A stretch of DNA of 64,000 bases from JAUYQR01 sp963822435 (GCA_963822435.1 CAWGHN010000003.1:558001-622000), one strand, 5' to 3'. Positions 1 to 8,996 are shown, counted from the first letter of the stretch. Translations and numbers: made by a program. The notes: generated from the letters alone by a model not told the origin.

Positions 1-8
1 CTGACCGC

Positions 9-743
9 ATGACACCCGTCCCCAGCCCCCAGCCCCGCATCGCCGCGCTTGATCTTGCCCGCACGCTGGCCGTGGTGGGCATGGTGATCTTTCATTTCAC
101 CTTCGATCTGCAGATGTTCGGCCACGTTGCACCCGGCACCATTCAACTGCCGTTCTGGCACTACTTCGCCCGCCTCATTGCCGGCAGCTTTGTGTTCCTC
201 GCCGGGGTCGGCCTGTGGCTGGCGCATGGGCGGGGCATCCGCTGGCCCGCGTTCTGGCGCCGGTTCCTGATGGTTGCCGGTGCTGCGGCCCTTGTTTCCT
301 TCGCCAGCATCTGGGTCACGCCCGGTGGCTTCATCTGGTTCGGCATCCTGCACGCCATCGCCGCCGCCAGCCTGATCGGCCTTGCGTTCCTGCGGCTTCC
401 CGCCCTCGTCACGCTGGCCGCCGCTGCCCTTGCCTTTACCCTGCCGTGGGTTGCCACCGACGCCCGCTTTGACAGCCTTTGGCTGATCTGGCTGGGGCTG
501 GCCGAAACCCGGCCGTTCATGGCCGATTACGTGCCCTTGTTGCCGTGGCTGGCCCCCTTTCTTGCCGGAATCGCCCTGGGGCGGATCGGCAGCAAATCCG
601 GCCTCTGGGCCCGCCTGACCCGCGCCACCGGCCCAACCTTCCGCAAGCTGACCTTTCCGGGCCGCCACAGCCTGGTGATCTACCTTCTGCATCAGCCGAT
701 CATGGTGGCCGGATTTTTCGCCTACGCCTGGATCAGCCGGTAG
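9..743 (+). CDS. DUF1624/HGSNAT-like membrane acyltransferase
   Basis: This 244-residue integral membrane protein looks like a DUF1624 (heparan-alpha-glucosaminide N-acetyltransferase catalytic-like) protein. The family carries an early ALDLARTLAVVGMVIFHF-type helix, visible at residues 13-30, and ends with a conserved LVIYLLHQP segment, visible at about 222-230. About six or seven hydrophobic helices are apparent. Family members are thought to move acyl groups across or onto envelope components, but the substrate here is unknown. A TGA at bases 2-4 is probably the stop of an upstream gene outside the window, so this gene may be the last of a short operon. A hairpin follows its stop codon. 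Confidence 0.72.
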   Translation: MTPVPSPQPRIAALDLARTLAVVGMVIFHFTFDLQMFGHVAPGTIQLPFWHYFARLIAGSFVFLAGVGLWLAHGRGIRWPAFWRRFLMVAGAAALVSFASIWVTPGGFIWFGILHAIAAASLIGLAFLRLPALVTLAAAALAFTLPWVATDARFDSLWLIWLGLAETRPFMADYVPLLPWLAPFLAGIALGRIGSKSGLWARLTRATGPTFRKLTFPGRHSLVIYLLHQPIMVAGFFAYAWISR

Positions 744-749
744 GAAAAA

Positions 750-775
750 GGGTCCCGCACTTGCGTGCAGGACCC
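750..775 (+). terminator. Hairpin after the acyltransferase gene
   Basis: GGGTCC at 750-755 pairs with GGACCC at 770-775, and an inner GCAC/GTGC pair extends the stem around a TTGC loop. It starts six bases after the stop codon. There is no clear T-run after it, so termination is likely but not certain. Confidence 0.5.
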
Positions 776-823
776 TACTGGCAGCTAAAATCTTCTCGGA
801 CAAATGCCGTGGTAATCGTAAAA

Positions 824-836
824 CCCCGCAGCGGGG
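824..836 (-). terminator. Short GC hairpin with T-run on the minus strand
   Basis: CCCCG at 824-828 pairs with CGGGG at 832-836. Read on the minus strand the stem is followed by TTTTA. No minus-strand gene precedes it nearby, so its role is unclear. The rest of the 298-base gap between 743 and pheT shows no further gene or RNA that I can recognise. It presumably holds the pheT promoter and leader. Confidence 0.3.
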
Positions 837-1041
837 CAAATCTGCAAACATGGTCACTCGCTACCCTTTCAGTATAGGATAAAACCCCGTTAACTGCGCC
901 CCCTTGGCGTGTAGACAAGCCGTTTCCATATCCTGACACGGTCTCAACCCAAGGGTGTATTGTCCGCTGCCGGCCCGCGCCCTTTCCCTTTTGCGTCCAG
1001 TGCGCTAATCCCTTTCCCGGGCTGCTTTCGGGGACCACACA

Positions 1042-3459
1042 ATGAAATTCACGCTTTCCTGGCTTCGGGACCATCTCGAAACCACCGCCACAATCGACCA
1101 GATCACCGAGGCGCTGACCGACCTTGGTCTTGAGGTCGAAGGCGTCGAAGACCCTGCGCGTGTGCTGGGTGCCTTCCGCATCTGCCGCGTGATCGAGGCC
1201 GTGCAGCACCCCAACGCCGACCGCCTGCGCCTGTGCCGCGTTGAAACCTACCCCGACGGCCCCGGCGGCCGGATGGAGGAGGTGCAGGTCGTCTGCGGCG
1301 CCCCGAACGCCCGCACCGGCCTGGTGGGCGTGTTCGCCCCTGTCGGCACCCATGTCCCCGGCACCGGGGTTGATCTGAAGCCCGGCAACATCCGCGGCGT
1401 GGACAGCAACGGGATGCTTTGTTCCGAACGCGAACTGATGCTGTCGGACAACCACGACGGCATCATCGACCTGCCCGCGGACGCCCCCTTGGGCGCGCGC
1501 TTCATCGACTGGCGCGGCCTCAATGACCCGATGGTGGAAATCAAGGTCACGCCAAACCGCCCCGACGCGCTTGGCGTGCGCGGCATCGCCCGCGATCTGG
1601 CGGCGCGTGGCGTCGGCACCCTGAAACCGCACCGCATCGACCCGGTGAACGGCGCCTTCCCCTCGCCCATCGCCGTCCGCATCGACGACGCGCTGAGGGC
1701 CAAGGGCTGCCCGCATTTCGCCGGCCGCCTGATCCGCGGCGTCAAGAACGGCCCCTCACCCGACTGGATGCAGGCCCGCCTCAAGGCCATCGGTCTGCGG
1801 CCCATTTCAGCGCTTGTCGACATCACCAACTACGTCACCTTCGGGCTGAACCGCCCGCTGCACGTCTTTGACGCGTCCAAGGTGACAGGCGACCTGCGCG
1901 TCCACGCCGCAACGGGCGGCGAGACCCTCCTCGCGCTCGATGGCAAGACCTACACCCTCGCCCCCGGCCAGATGGTCATTTCCGACGATCACGGCCCGGA
2001 ATCCCTTGCCGGCATCATGGGCGGCGAGGCGACGGGCTGCACCCCCGACACCACCGACGTGTTCCTTGAAAGCGCCTGGTGGGACCCGATCACCATCGCC
2101 GCCACCGGCCGCGCGCTGAAGATCAACTCCGACGCCCGCTACCGGTTTGAACGCGGTGTCGACCCCGCCTTCACCCTGCCGGGGCTCGAAGCTGCGACCC
2201 GCATGATCCTTGACCTTTGCGGCGGCGAAGCCTCCGACATCGTGCAGGACGGCGCGCCGATCGACACCCGCCGCGCCTACCGCCTGAACCCGGCCCGCGT
2301 GATCTCCCTCGTCGGCATGGATATCCCCGAGGCCACCCAGCGCGCCACGCTGGAGGCGCTTGGCTTCACCCTTGACGGCGCGATGGCCACCCCGCCCTCG
2401 TGGCGCCCCGACGTTCTGGGCGAGGCAGACCTTGTCGAAGAAGTCGCCCGCATCGCCTCCCTCACGAAGCTAAAGGGCGCCCCGCTCGCCCGCAGCCTGC
2501 CCGGCGTGCCAAAGCCGATCCTGACGCCGCTCCAGATGCGCGAACGCAGCACCCGCCGCACGCTGGCAGCCCTCGGCTACAACGAATGCGTCACCTACAG
2601 CTTCATCGACCAAGCCTCGGCCACGCTCTTCGGCGGCGGTGCTGATGCCGTGCGTATCGACAACCCGATCTCGTCGGAAATGTCGCACCTGCGCCCCGAC
2701 CTTCTGCCCGGCCTTCTGCAAGCCGCTGCCCGCAATCAGGCGCGCGGCTTCATGGACCTTGCCCTGTTCGAGATCGGCCCCGCCTTCCACGGCGGCGAAC
2801 CGGGCGACCAGCACCTGCAAGCGGCTGGCCTTCTGATCGGTCAGGCAGCCCGGCGCGATCCGCACGGCTCGCGCCGCTTGGCCGATGTCTACGACGCCAA
2901 AGCCGATGCCGAGGCTGTGCTGGCCGCCCTCGGCGCGCCCGCCCGCACTCAGATCACCCGGTCTGCGGCCGCGTGGTTCCATCCCGGCCGGTCTGGCGTG
3001 ATCGGCCTTGGCCCGAACGTCATGGCCACCTTCGGCGAGGTCCACCCCCGCATCCTGCAAGCGCTGGATGTGAAAGGCCCCGCCACAGCCTTCACCATCC
3101 TCATCGCCAACGTGCCCTATCCCAAGGTGAAAACCCCCACCCGCCCGGCGCTGGTGATTTCCGATCTGCAAGCCGTCGACCGCGACTTCGCCTTCACCGT
3201 CGACGCAAAGGTCGAGGCGCTGACCGCCGTCAACGCCGCCCTCGGTGCCGACAAGGCGCTGATCGAAAGCGTCCGCGTGTTCGACCAGTTCACCGGCGAC
3301 AAGGCCGAGGCGCAGATGGGTGCGGGCAAGAAATCCATCGCCCTCGCCGTCCGCCTGCAACCAAAGGACAAGACCCTGACCGAAGCCGAGATTGAGGCCG
3401 TCTCCGCCAAGATCATCGACAAGGTCACCAAGGCCACCGGCGGCAGCCTGCGGGCCTGA
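1042..3459 (+). CDS. pheT: Phenylalanine-tRNA ligase beta subunit
   Basis: This is the beta subunit of the alpha2-beta2 phenylalanyl-tRNA synthetase, which charges tRNA-Phe in the cytoplasm. At 805 residues it has the normal bacterial length. The domains run in the expected order: an N-terminal MKFTLSWLRDHL segment, an EMAP-type tRNA-binding domain at about 39-155, B3/4 editing at about 215-390, B5 at about 410-480, a catalytic-like core, and an FDX-ACB anticodon-binding domain over the last 95 residues. pheS is not adjacent: an acyltransferase gene lies upstream instead, and rpmI-rplT, which often precede pheS-pheT, are 60 kb away in the window. The start follows a long leader. Confidence 0.97.
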   Translation: MKFTLSWLRDHLETTATIDQITEALTDLGLEVEGVEDPARVLGAFRICRVIEAVQHPNADRLRLCRVETYPDGPGGRMEEVQVVCGAPNARTGLVGVFAPVGTHVPGTGVDLKPGNIRGVDSNGMLCSERELMLSDNHDGIIDLPADAPLGARFIDWRGLNDPMVEIKVTPNRPDALGVRGIARDLAARGVGTLKPHRIDPVNGAFPSPIAVRIDDALRAKGCPHFAGRLIRGVKNGPSPDWMQARLKAIGLRPISALVDITNYVTFGLNRPLHVFDASKVTGDLRVHAATGGETLLALDGKTYTLAPGQMVISDDHGPESLAGIMGGEATGCTPDTTDVFLESAWWDPITIAATGRALKINSDARYRFERGVDPAFTLPGLEAATRMILDLCGGEASDIVQDGAPIDTRRAYRLNPARVISLVGMDIPEATQRATLEALGFTLDGAMATPPSWRPDVLGEADLVEEVARIASLTKLKGAPLARSLPGVPKPILTPLQMRERSTRRTLAALGYNECVTYSFIDQASATLFGGGADAVRIDNPISSEMSHLRPDLLPGLLQAAARNQARGFMDLALFEIGPAFHGGEPGDQHLQAAGLLIGQAARRDPHGSRRLADVYDAKADAEAVLAALGAPARTQITRSAAAWFHPGRSGVIGLGPNVMATFGEVHPRILQALDVKGPATAFTILIANVPYPKVKTPTRPALVISDLQAVDRDFAFTVDAKVEALTAVNAALGADKALIESVRVFDQFTGDKAEAQMGAGKKSIALAVRLQPKDKTLTEAEIEAVSAKIIDKVTKATGGSLRA

Positions 3460-3502
3460 CCGAAACGTCGCCCCGGCGCAAGGTCGGGGCGAAATCCCTA
3501 GG

Positions 3503-4183
3503 TTAGCGCTTCGCCTTCCAGGTGTTCATCCACGCCCCGAACCGCCCGAAGAACCCCCGTGCTTCCTTGCGCACCGTGTCCACCCGTGCGCCCGCCGCAT
3601 CGAACGTCTCGCCCACGTCAGCCAGCGCCGGATCAACCATCCGTTCGCGGAATTGCAGCCACATCTTGCGCAGCATAAAGATCACAAAGGCCAGGAACGA
3701 CAGGATGATGATGTTGACCCACGGGATCAGCGTCACATCCGGCCCTTCGACCCGCGCAATGCTGACCGCATTCGGGAAGATCGAAAAGATCGGCAGCCGC
3801 CACCCGTAGTGCGTGATCGCCACCCATTGCGGGTTGGCCTTGTCGGATTTCAGATTCTGCGCCTCGGCCTGCAAAGTGCTGCTGTCCCACTTGAAGTAGG
3901 GCGGCCAGAACCAGCCGGTATCCTCGTTGCGGTAGACCATCACCGTGTCGCCATCCGGATAGACCGCGTCGATGAACCGGATGTCACGGATGGTGGCGGT
4001 GGTTTCCACCCCCGTCCCGGTATCCTCGATCGCATAGAACATCCAGTTCGCCCCGATCGGCGTGTTCTTGTTGTAGGTGTTGATGATATGCACCACGTCG
4101 CGCTGCGGCAGCGTGTAGTGCAGGAACGCCCCGATGATCAGGACGGCGAAGATCCGCAGCCCCCACTTGATCTTGGTCCACAT
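3503..4183 (-). CDS. DUF1523 family membrane protein
   Basis: This 226-residue protein resembles the DUF1523 family, which is common in Rhodobacteraceae and has no known function. An N-terminal membrane segment lies at about 8-24, followed by a periplasmic-like domain with the VHIINTYNK and IGANWMFYAIEDTG segments. A second membrane helix lies at about 150-172, and the basic tail probably faces the cytoplasm. I place the start at the ATG at 4183 rather than at the longer open frame: an AAGGAA ribosome site precedes it, and the upstream gene stops 11 bases before. It is the last gene of the eight-gene operon that begins at 11192. Confidence 0.75.
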   Translation of the reverse strand: MWTKIKWGLRIFAVLIIGAFLHYTLPQRDVVHIINTYNKNTPIGANWMFYAIEDTGTGVETTATIRDIRFIDAVYPDGDTVMVYRNEDTGWFWPPYFKWDSSTLQAEAQNLKSDKANPQWVAITHYGWRLPIFSIFPNAVSIARVEGPDVTLIPWVNIIILSFLAFVIFMLRKMWLQFRERMVDPALADVGETFDAAGARVDTVRKEARGFFGRFGAWMNTWKAKR

Positions 4184-4194
4184 GGCCGTTCCTT

Positions 4195-4479
4195 TCAGTA
4201 CCAGTTCACAAAATAGATGGTGGCGACGAAGCCGATGGTCGGAATGATATAGATAAGCCACAGCAGGCGCTTTTTCAGCCCCTTCTCGTAATGCACCATC
4301 CCGTCCTCGATGAACGCGCTTCGCTCCGCTTGCGTTGCATCCTCACGCGCGGGGTCGGTGTCCCATTCCTTTTCCAGCTTTTCCCGCCGGACCGACCGCG
4401 AATAGATCGCCGTCAGGAAATAGGCGATGGTCAGCCCGACATACAGGATGAACGCCAGCCGCAGCCATCCAAAAATCAT
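4195..4479 (-). CDS. Small two-helix membrane protein
   Basis: This 94-residue protein has a hydrophobic helix at about 3-24 and another at about 72-92. Between them is a charged cytoplasmic-type loop that includes RREKLEKEWDTDPARED. I do not recognise a named family. The ATG at 4479 overlaps the stop of the upstream DUF6638-like gene by four bases (ATGA), which fixes the start and suggests translational coupling. It sits between the DUF6638-like and DUF1523 genes and probably works with them at the inner membrane. Confidence 0.65.
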   Translation of the reverse strand: MIFGWLRLAFILYVGLTIAYFLTAIYSRSVRREKLEKEWDTDPAREDATQAERSAFIEDGMVHYEKGLKKRLLWLIYIIPTIGFVATIYFVNWY

Positions 4480-5855
4480 CTTCGCCCCCTGTCCCGCAGA
4501 CTGCGGTCCACCGCGCCCCACGGCCCCACGATATCACGCGCGGGCTTCGGCCCTTCGGCCATCTGCGGCCGCTGCGCCTCGTCCATCGCAGGCTCGGGGC
4601 CAAACAGCGCCGCCCGCGCGCCTTCCCTGTCCACCTGATACTCTCGCGCAAGGAAATCCGCGACATAAGTCCTCTTCCGCTCGCTCCACTTGGCATAACT
4701 CGCGTAAAACAACTCCTTGTGGACGATGTACATCTGCCGCACGTCCATCGGCGCCAGTTCCGCCAGCAGCATGTTCACCAGATCGCGGTCACGCCCCGCC
4801 TTGGCCCTGAGCGTGTAGAAATACGCCGGATGCTCCGAGGTGATCTTCGGCCACGGCCCGCCCCCCTCGACCCAGCGCAACAGCGCCGCCAGCCCCAGAA
4901 ACTCCTCCGGCAGCGACGACCCAAGGCGGTAGGCGATCTTGCGCAACTCCGTCCGCCGCGCGTCGCCGATCTCAAGGCCCAGCGCGTCCGCCGCCTCGAC
5001 CAGAATGAAATCCATCTTCTGGCGCAACACCGCCGCCGCATCCATGCCCCGCGCCTGCACGATGGGCTCCACCAGATTGTTCCGCTCCAGCCAGTCGGCG
5101 ATCTGGTTGCGCAGCGTCAGGTCCATCACAGTCGCAATCGGCACCTCACCGAGGCTCTTCCACGGCAGCGTCGAAATCGCGCCCGGAAACCGCACGTCGC
5201 GAAAGATGTAGACCCCGCCGAAATGGCTGGTCCAGAAGTTCGGCTGCTGGAACGTCATCGCAGGCAGGCTGATCGGCACCCGCGTCACATCGCCTGTCTT
5301 TTTCGCCAGCCCGATCATCTCGGCAATCAGCACATCGTCGCGCCAGCCGTCCGGCTCGCTGCGAAACCGCGTGATCAGCGCCGCAAGTTTCCCCGCATCC
5401 GCCACATGCCCCCCGATGGTATCCGCCTCCACCGTGATCTGCCGGATGTCAAACAGCTTGCCCGGTGTATCCACCGCATAGACCGAATTCTGCAACTCCC
5501 CACACACCGCATCCCGCGCGGTAAGCGCAAACAACTGCGCCTCGTTCGTCGCGATGAACTGCTGGAGTATCCCTCGGCTGGTGGAGAACTTGATGTTGAG
5601 CAGCGGCGCATCCTTCTGCGCCGTCGTCAGCAAGATGAACTGCCGGTTCGCCCCGTTCGGGTTGAGGTAGAGGTCATCATCCAGCTCATCCCCGATCTCG
5701 GGGGAGTAGCCCGACAGGTCGATGTGGAAATCGGTGAGCGCGGTGGTCTTGCCGGAAAGATGCTTGAGCGCCCGATTATACCGCTCGATGAGAGCAGGAG
5801 AGGACACCTCGATCAGGTTCCCGAACATCAGGCCGCGTTGGATGAGGCGTTTCAT
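4476..5855 (-). CDS. DUF6638-like protein of unknown function
   Basis: This 459-residue soluble protein resembles what is called DUF6638 in Rhodobacteraceae genomes; the assignment is from memory of the N-terminal MKRLI-GLMFGNL pattern. I see no catalytic motif, signal peptide or membrane helix. The C-terminal 45 residues are rich in Pro, Arg and Asp and are probably disordered. The start ATG at 5855 shares four bases (ATGA) with the stop of the preceding low-GC gene, and its stop overlaps the next gene in the same way. It appears to be a cytoplasmic component of the operon that also encodes an AAA+ ATPase and a coiled-coil protein. No function can be assigned. Confidence 0.6.
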   Translation of the reverse strand: MKRLIQRGLMFGNLIEVSSPALIERYNRALKHLSGKTTALTDFHIDLSGYSPEIGDELDDDLYLNPNGANRQFILLTTAQKDAPLLNIKFSTSRGILQQFIATNEAQLFALTARDAVCGELQNSVYAVDTPGKLFDIRQITVEADTIGGHVADAGKLAALITRFRSEPDGWRDDVLIAEMIGLAKKTGDVTRVPISLPAMTFQQPNFWTSHFGGVYIFRDVRFPGAISTLPWKSLGEVPIATVMDLTLRNQIADWLERNNLVEPIVQARGMDAAAVLRQKMDFILVEAADALGLEIGDARRTELRKIAYRLGSSLPEEFLGLAALLRWVEGGGPWPKITSEHPAYFYTLRAKAGRDRDLVNMLLAELAPMDVRQMYIVHKELFYASYAKWSERKRTYVADFLAREYQVDREGARAALFGPEPAMDEAQRPQMAEGPKPARDIVGPWGAVDRSLRDRGRR

Positions 5856-6634
5856 TGATCCCGCTCGAACCTAAAAACGATGGGTGTCCGATGGTCAAAC
5901 GGATGTCCAACCAGCGACTCCGGTATCCAATATGTCTTGGGGTGGAAGGAGTTTCTACCGAGCTTCTCGAATAGTAACTTGCTCATGAAACTTGCGAAGG
6001 ACTCCTCTACAGACGCCTTAGCCTCCATGCACCACTGAAGCCAGACCTCAAACTTGATTTGCTTCTCTCGCAACGTCGGATCGGTCTTCCATCGGCGCTG
6101 CAATCGTCCGTGAAACATTAGGTATTCACCCAGCGGATAGAAGTTGTTTCCTTGATGCCGATGAAGAACAGCGTCACACAACGCATCGGCGGGCAAGTGG
6201 GCTATGTTCTTCTTCGCAGCACTGAAGCTGTAGTGGTGCGCTGCTTCATGGCGAATGTCGTTGGCAGCCTTGTAGCCTTCGGTTGCGGACAGCTTGTCCA
6301 GAGCGTCCAATGCATCAGTGGCCAGTTTCTGGAGAAGCGGGTCTCGTGTAAGTGCTTTTTTCCCGGTCAATGAGAGCAGGAACTCTCGGACCTCAAATAG
6401 CTTAGAACTCCACGATCTTAGTACGAGAAGCTTCTGAGCCTTTATGATTTCATCGATGATGCGCACGCCAGTGTCTTCAACTGATTGCGCGAGATAGATT
6501 CGAGAGAGGATGTTGAGTTCGCTGACTGCGTAGCTCATCAAACCGAGGGCGGCGATGTGATCTTCCGGCAGCTGCCGCAAAGTAGCCAACGGCAAGTGGA
6601 ACTCGTCAAACTGGACCGCCGCCTTGTTAATCAC
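5852..6634 (-). CDS. HEPN-motif protein, atypical base composition
   Basis: This 260-residue mostly helical protein is of unrecognised family. Residues 128-135 read RHEAAHHY, which fits the R-x4-H-x-Y signature of HEPN ribonucleases such as HepT toxins. No MNT nucleotidyltransferase antitoxin gene is adjacent. Six sampled 60-base rows inside the gene are 47-58 percent GC, clearly below the flanking genes, which suggests acquisition by transfer. Even so it is locked into the operon: a GTG start overlaps the upstream stop (GTGA at 6631-6634), and its stop overlaps the next start (ATGA at 5852-5855). It could be a toxin, a defence effector or simply a helical bundle with a chance motif. Confidence 0.55.
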   Translation of the reverse strand: MINKAAVQFDEFHLPLATLRQLPEDHIAALGLMSYAVSELNILSRIYLAQSVEDTGVRIIDEIIKAQKLLVLRSWSSKLFEVREFLLSLTGKKALTRDPLLQKLATDALDALDKLSATEGYKAANDIRHEAAHHYSFSAAKKNIAHLPADALCDAVLHRHQGNNFYPLGEYLMFHGRLQRRWKTDPTLREKQIKFEVWLQWCMEAKASVEESFASFMSKLLFEKLGRNSFHPKTYWIPESLVGHPFDHRTPIVFRFERDQ

Positions 6635-7017
6635 CCCTTTCCCCCCTCACCATCCACCATCCGCATCCCGATCCGCCGGTTCATGTCCTGCGCCCTGACC
6701 AGCCACACGAACCCCAGCACCGGCCCCCACACCATCGCAAACAGCGCCGACCGCCCCAGGAAGAACCCCAACCGTTCCACCGGGGCCGCCAAGACCTGCC
6801 CCAAGACCCCCTCGTTGATTGCCGCATACATGGCCATCGCGAGAACGGCCCCCACCGCGAACGCCACCACCGCTGTCATCCCCACCGCCCGCGAAAGCCT
6901 CGCCTGCGACAGGTTCCCCCGCCCCGCAAACCACCCCGGCAACCACGCCACCAGCGCGCACAACCCCACCAGCGGCAGGATCGTGTTCCACAGGGTCAAT
7001 CGCAGCGCCTCGCTCAC
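6631..7017 (-). CDS. Three-helix inner-membrane protein
   Basis: This 128-residue protein has three hydrophobic stretches at about 8-30, 44-68 and 84-106 and a basic C-terminal tail. No family is recognised. It starts at a GTG whose bases overlap the stop of the AAA+ ATPase gene (GTGA at 7014-7017), so it is translationally coupled to the ATPase. It is one of three small membrane proteins in this operon and a plausible membrane anchor for the ATPase. That role is inferred only from gene order. Confidence 0.6.
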   Translation of the reverse strand: MSEALRLTLWNTILPLVGLCALVAWLPGWFAGRGNLSQARLSRAVGMTAVVAFAVGAVLAMAMYAAINEGVLGQVLAAPVERLGFFLGRSALFAMVWGPVLGFVWLVRAQDMNRRIGMRMVDGEGGKG

Positions 7018-8939
7018 CCCTTCCCCTCCAGATACCGCCGCTTCGCCTCTTCCGTCCGCCCGAACTCCCGCACCATCGCCTCGATGGCCACCTCATCCGA
7101 CTTGTCCGCATAGCGGAACTCGCTGTCCGCGTAGCGGTTGATCTCCTGGATCACCATCTCGACCGAGATCGGCGTCATCAGCCCGCGGATCATCGCCAGC
7201 TTCTCGTCATAGGGCTTGAACAGGAACAGGTCCGGCTCCGCCATCCATTCATCCGGCAACTCGAAATCCATCGCCCGCACCTTCACCGCGTCAGTGATGT
7301 TCTTGATCGCCCGCCCGGTGAACCGCTCGTCCGCCTGCTGGATCGCCTTCAGGTAAGCCCCGATCTTGGCAATCGTATCGAGCGGCCCGATCTCGCCCGC
7401 CACCCGGTCCCACACCGTCACCAACCCCGCCTCCTGCGGCCGGGAATGCCCCTCGAAGCTGGCCGCCACCGCCTTCCGGATCTCCTGCGCCGCGAACAAC
7501 TGATGGTCGCCAACGGGAATCGAATGGTTCTTCCCCAACAACAGGCTCAGGATATCAATGTAATCTTCACGGCTCTGCGGCCCGTCCACCAAAAACCGCG
7601 CCCCGGCCCGCTGCCGCAGGGCATCATCCACATTCTCCGGAAAGTTGGAGAACATCCCGAACGTGCAGTTCCCCCGCACCACGGTATTCGCCCCGGCGAA
7701 CGCCCCCATGAACACCGCCGTCACCTCCTGCTGGCCAGCGGAGGACTGCCGGTCCCCGCGCTTGCCCGCCACCTGATCGATGTCGTCAATGGTGCCAAAG
7801 GCAATCACGGTCGGGTCCAGCACATTGTCGATGAACGCCTTGGCATTCTGCCCCGACTTGCCCTGATAGCTGTCGATCTGGTCGATGGAGAAGTTCTGAT
7901 ATCGGAACGGATACCCCGCCACCTTGCAGTAATCGTTCAACAATCCCGCCATCATCTGAATGAGCGTGGTCTTCCCCGTCCCCGGCTTCCCATCCCCCAT
8001 GAAGGTGAAGATGAACCCACCAAGCTCCGCAAACGGGTTCAGCCGCCGCTCGAAATCATAGGCCATCAGCATCTTCGCCAGCCGCAAGGATTGATACTTG
8101 GCGATGTGGTTGCCCACCACCTCCTCGGGCTTCTTGAACTGCATGGTCAACACGCCGCCCTTCGCCGCCCGCGCCGGCTTGAAGCCCGCGATGGTCAGCC
8201 CGTCCGCCTCCACCTTCCAACTGCCGCTGGCAAAGGCGCCCATCCGCGCCGCCCCCTCGGCGCGCAAGGCAACCTTCTGCATCAACGCCTCGGCAAAGGC
8301 CGCCACCACCGCAACCAGCCGCACCTCGTCCGTGCCAAGCGCGCCGATGTCCTGATCCAGCTCCCAAAGCGCGCCCTGCAACGCCAGCGGCGCGTTGTCC
8401 GTCAACACCTCCTCCACCTCGCCGATCTCGACGGTGGCCGCCCCCAGATGCGGCGCCAGCAGAAACGCCGTCGCATTGGCAAAGGTGTGCAGCACCGCCA
8501 GCGCCTCGGCCTGCAACCCTTCGGTAAACTCCGCCCGCTTGCCCTCCGGCAACCGCGCCTCTAGATTGGCCTTCTTCAACTCCGCCAGCCCTGACTGCGC
8601 CGCCAGCGTCTCCCCCATCGCCAGCGCAATCGCCAGCCCCCGGCGCAGCGCACCCAACACCGCCGCCTGCACCGGCGACACAAGACCATCGCCCAGCCCC
8701 TCCACCCGCTCGGCAATCCGCACGCCCCCGGGCCGCGCGGTGGACCGCGTCACCATGCCGGGAATGGTCGACCGGAACCGTGGCCGCGTCCCGATCCCCG
8801 CCGACCGCTCCGCCTGCGGCACATCCACCGCCTTCGCCAGCCGCGGCGCGTGATCAAACCCCAGCACCATCCCCAGCGCCGCCTCGTACTGCGCCCGGAT
8901 CGCGTCTTCCCTCAGTTCCATCGTATCCCGCGTGCTCAC
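7014..8939 (-). CDS. AAA+ ATPase with large N-terminal helical region
   Basis: This 641-residue protein carries an AAA+ module in its second half. A Walker A motif GKPGTGKT lies at 317-324, and a Walker B-like VIAFGTIDDID at 378-388. A sensor-1-like SNFPEN follows at 431-436, and DDALRQRAGARF at 438-449 holds candidate arginine fingers. The first 300 residues look helical and resemble no family I know. AAA+ proteins usually remodel or disassemble partner proteins; the likely partners here are the coiled-coil protein and small membrane proteins of the same operon. I use the GTG at 8939, preceded by AAAGGG; an ATG six codons in is the alternative. A terminator-like repeat lies just upstream. 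Confidence 0.75.
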   Translation of the reverse strand: MSTRDTMELREDAIRAQYEAALGMVLGFDHAPRLAKAVDVPQAERSAGIGTRPRFRSTIPGMVTRSTARPGGVRIAERVEGLGDGLVSPVQAAVLGALRRGLAIALAMGETLAAQSGLAELKKANLEARLPEGKRAEFTEGLQAEALAVLHTFANATAFLLAPHLGAATVEIGEVEEVLTDNAPLALQGALWELDQDIGALGTDEVRLVAVVAAFAEALMQKVALRAEGAARMGAFASGSWKVEADGLTIAGFKPARAAKGGVLTMQFKKPEEVVGNHIAKYQSLRLAKMLMAYDFERRLNPFAELGGFIFTFMGDGKPGTGKTTLIQMMAGLLNDYCKVAGYPFRYQNFSIDQIDSYQGKSGQNAKAFIDNVLDPTVIAFGTIDDIDQVAGKRGDRQSSAGQQEVTAVFMGAFAGANTVVRGNCTFGMFSNFPENVDDALRQRAGARFLVDGPQSREDYIDILSLLLGKNHSIPVGDHQLFAAQEIRKAVAASFEGHSRPQEAGLVTVWDRVAGEIGPLDTIAKIGAYLKAIQQADERFTGRAIKNITDAVKVRAMDFELPDEWMAEPDLFLFKPYDEKLAMIRGLMTPISVEMVIQEINRYADSEFRYADKSDEVAIEAMVREFGRTEEAKRRYLEGKG

Positions 8940-8960
8940 CAGCCAACCCTTTCATCTGTC

Positions 8961-8996
8961 CACAAATATCCCGGGGGTCCGGGGGCTGGCCCCCGG
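8961..8996 (-). repeat. Terminator-like hairpin repeat, copy inside the operon
   Basis: CCGGGGG at 8979-8985 pairs with CCCCCGG at 8990-8996 around a CTGG loop, directly abutting the stop of the 374-aa gene at 8997. Read on the minus strand the hairpin is followed by CCCGGGATATTTG. It belongs to the family also seen at 11371, 50471, 56616 and 61599. Here it separates two genes of one apparent operon and may set their relative expression. Confidence 0.7.

Noticed and set aside
5852..6634. Complete HepT/MntA toxin-antitoxin module
   Set aside because: The R-x4-H-x-Y motif is present, but neither neighbour shows the GSx10DxD nucleotidyltransferase motif of an MNT antitoxin.
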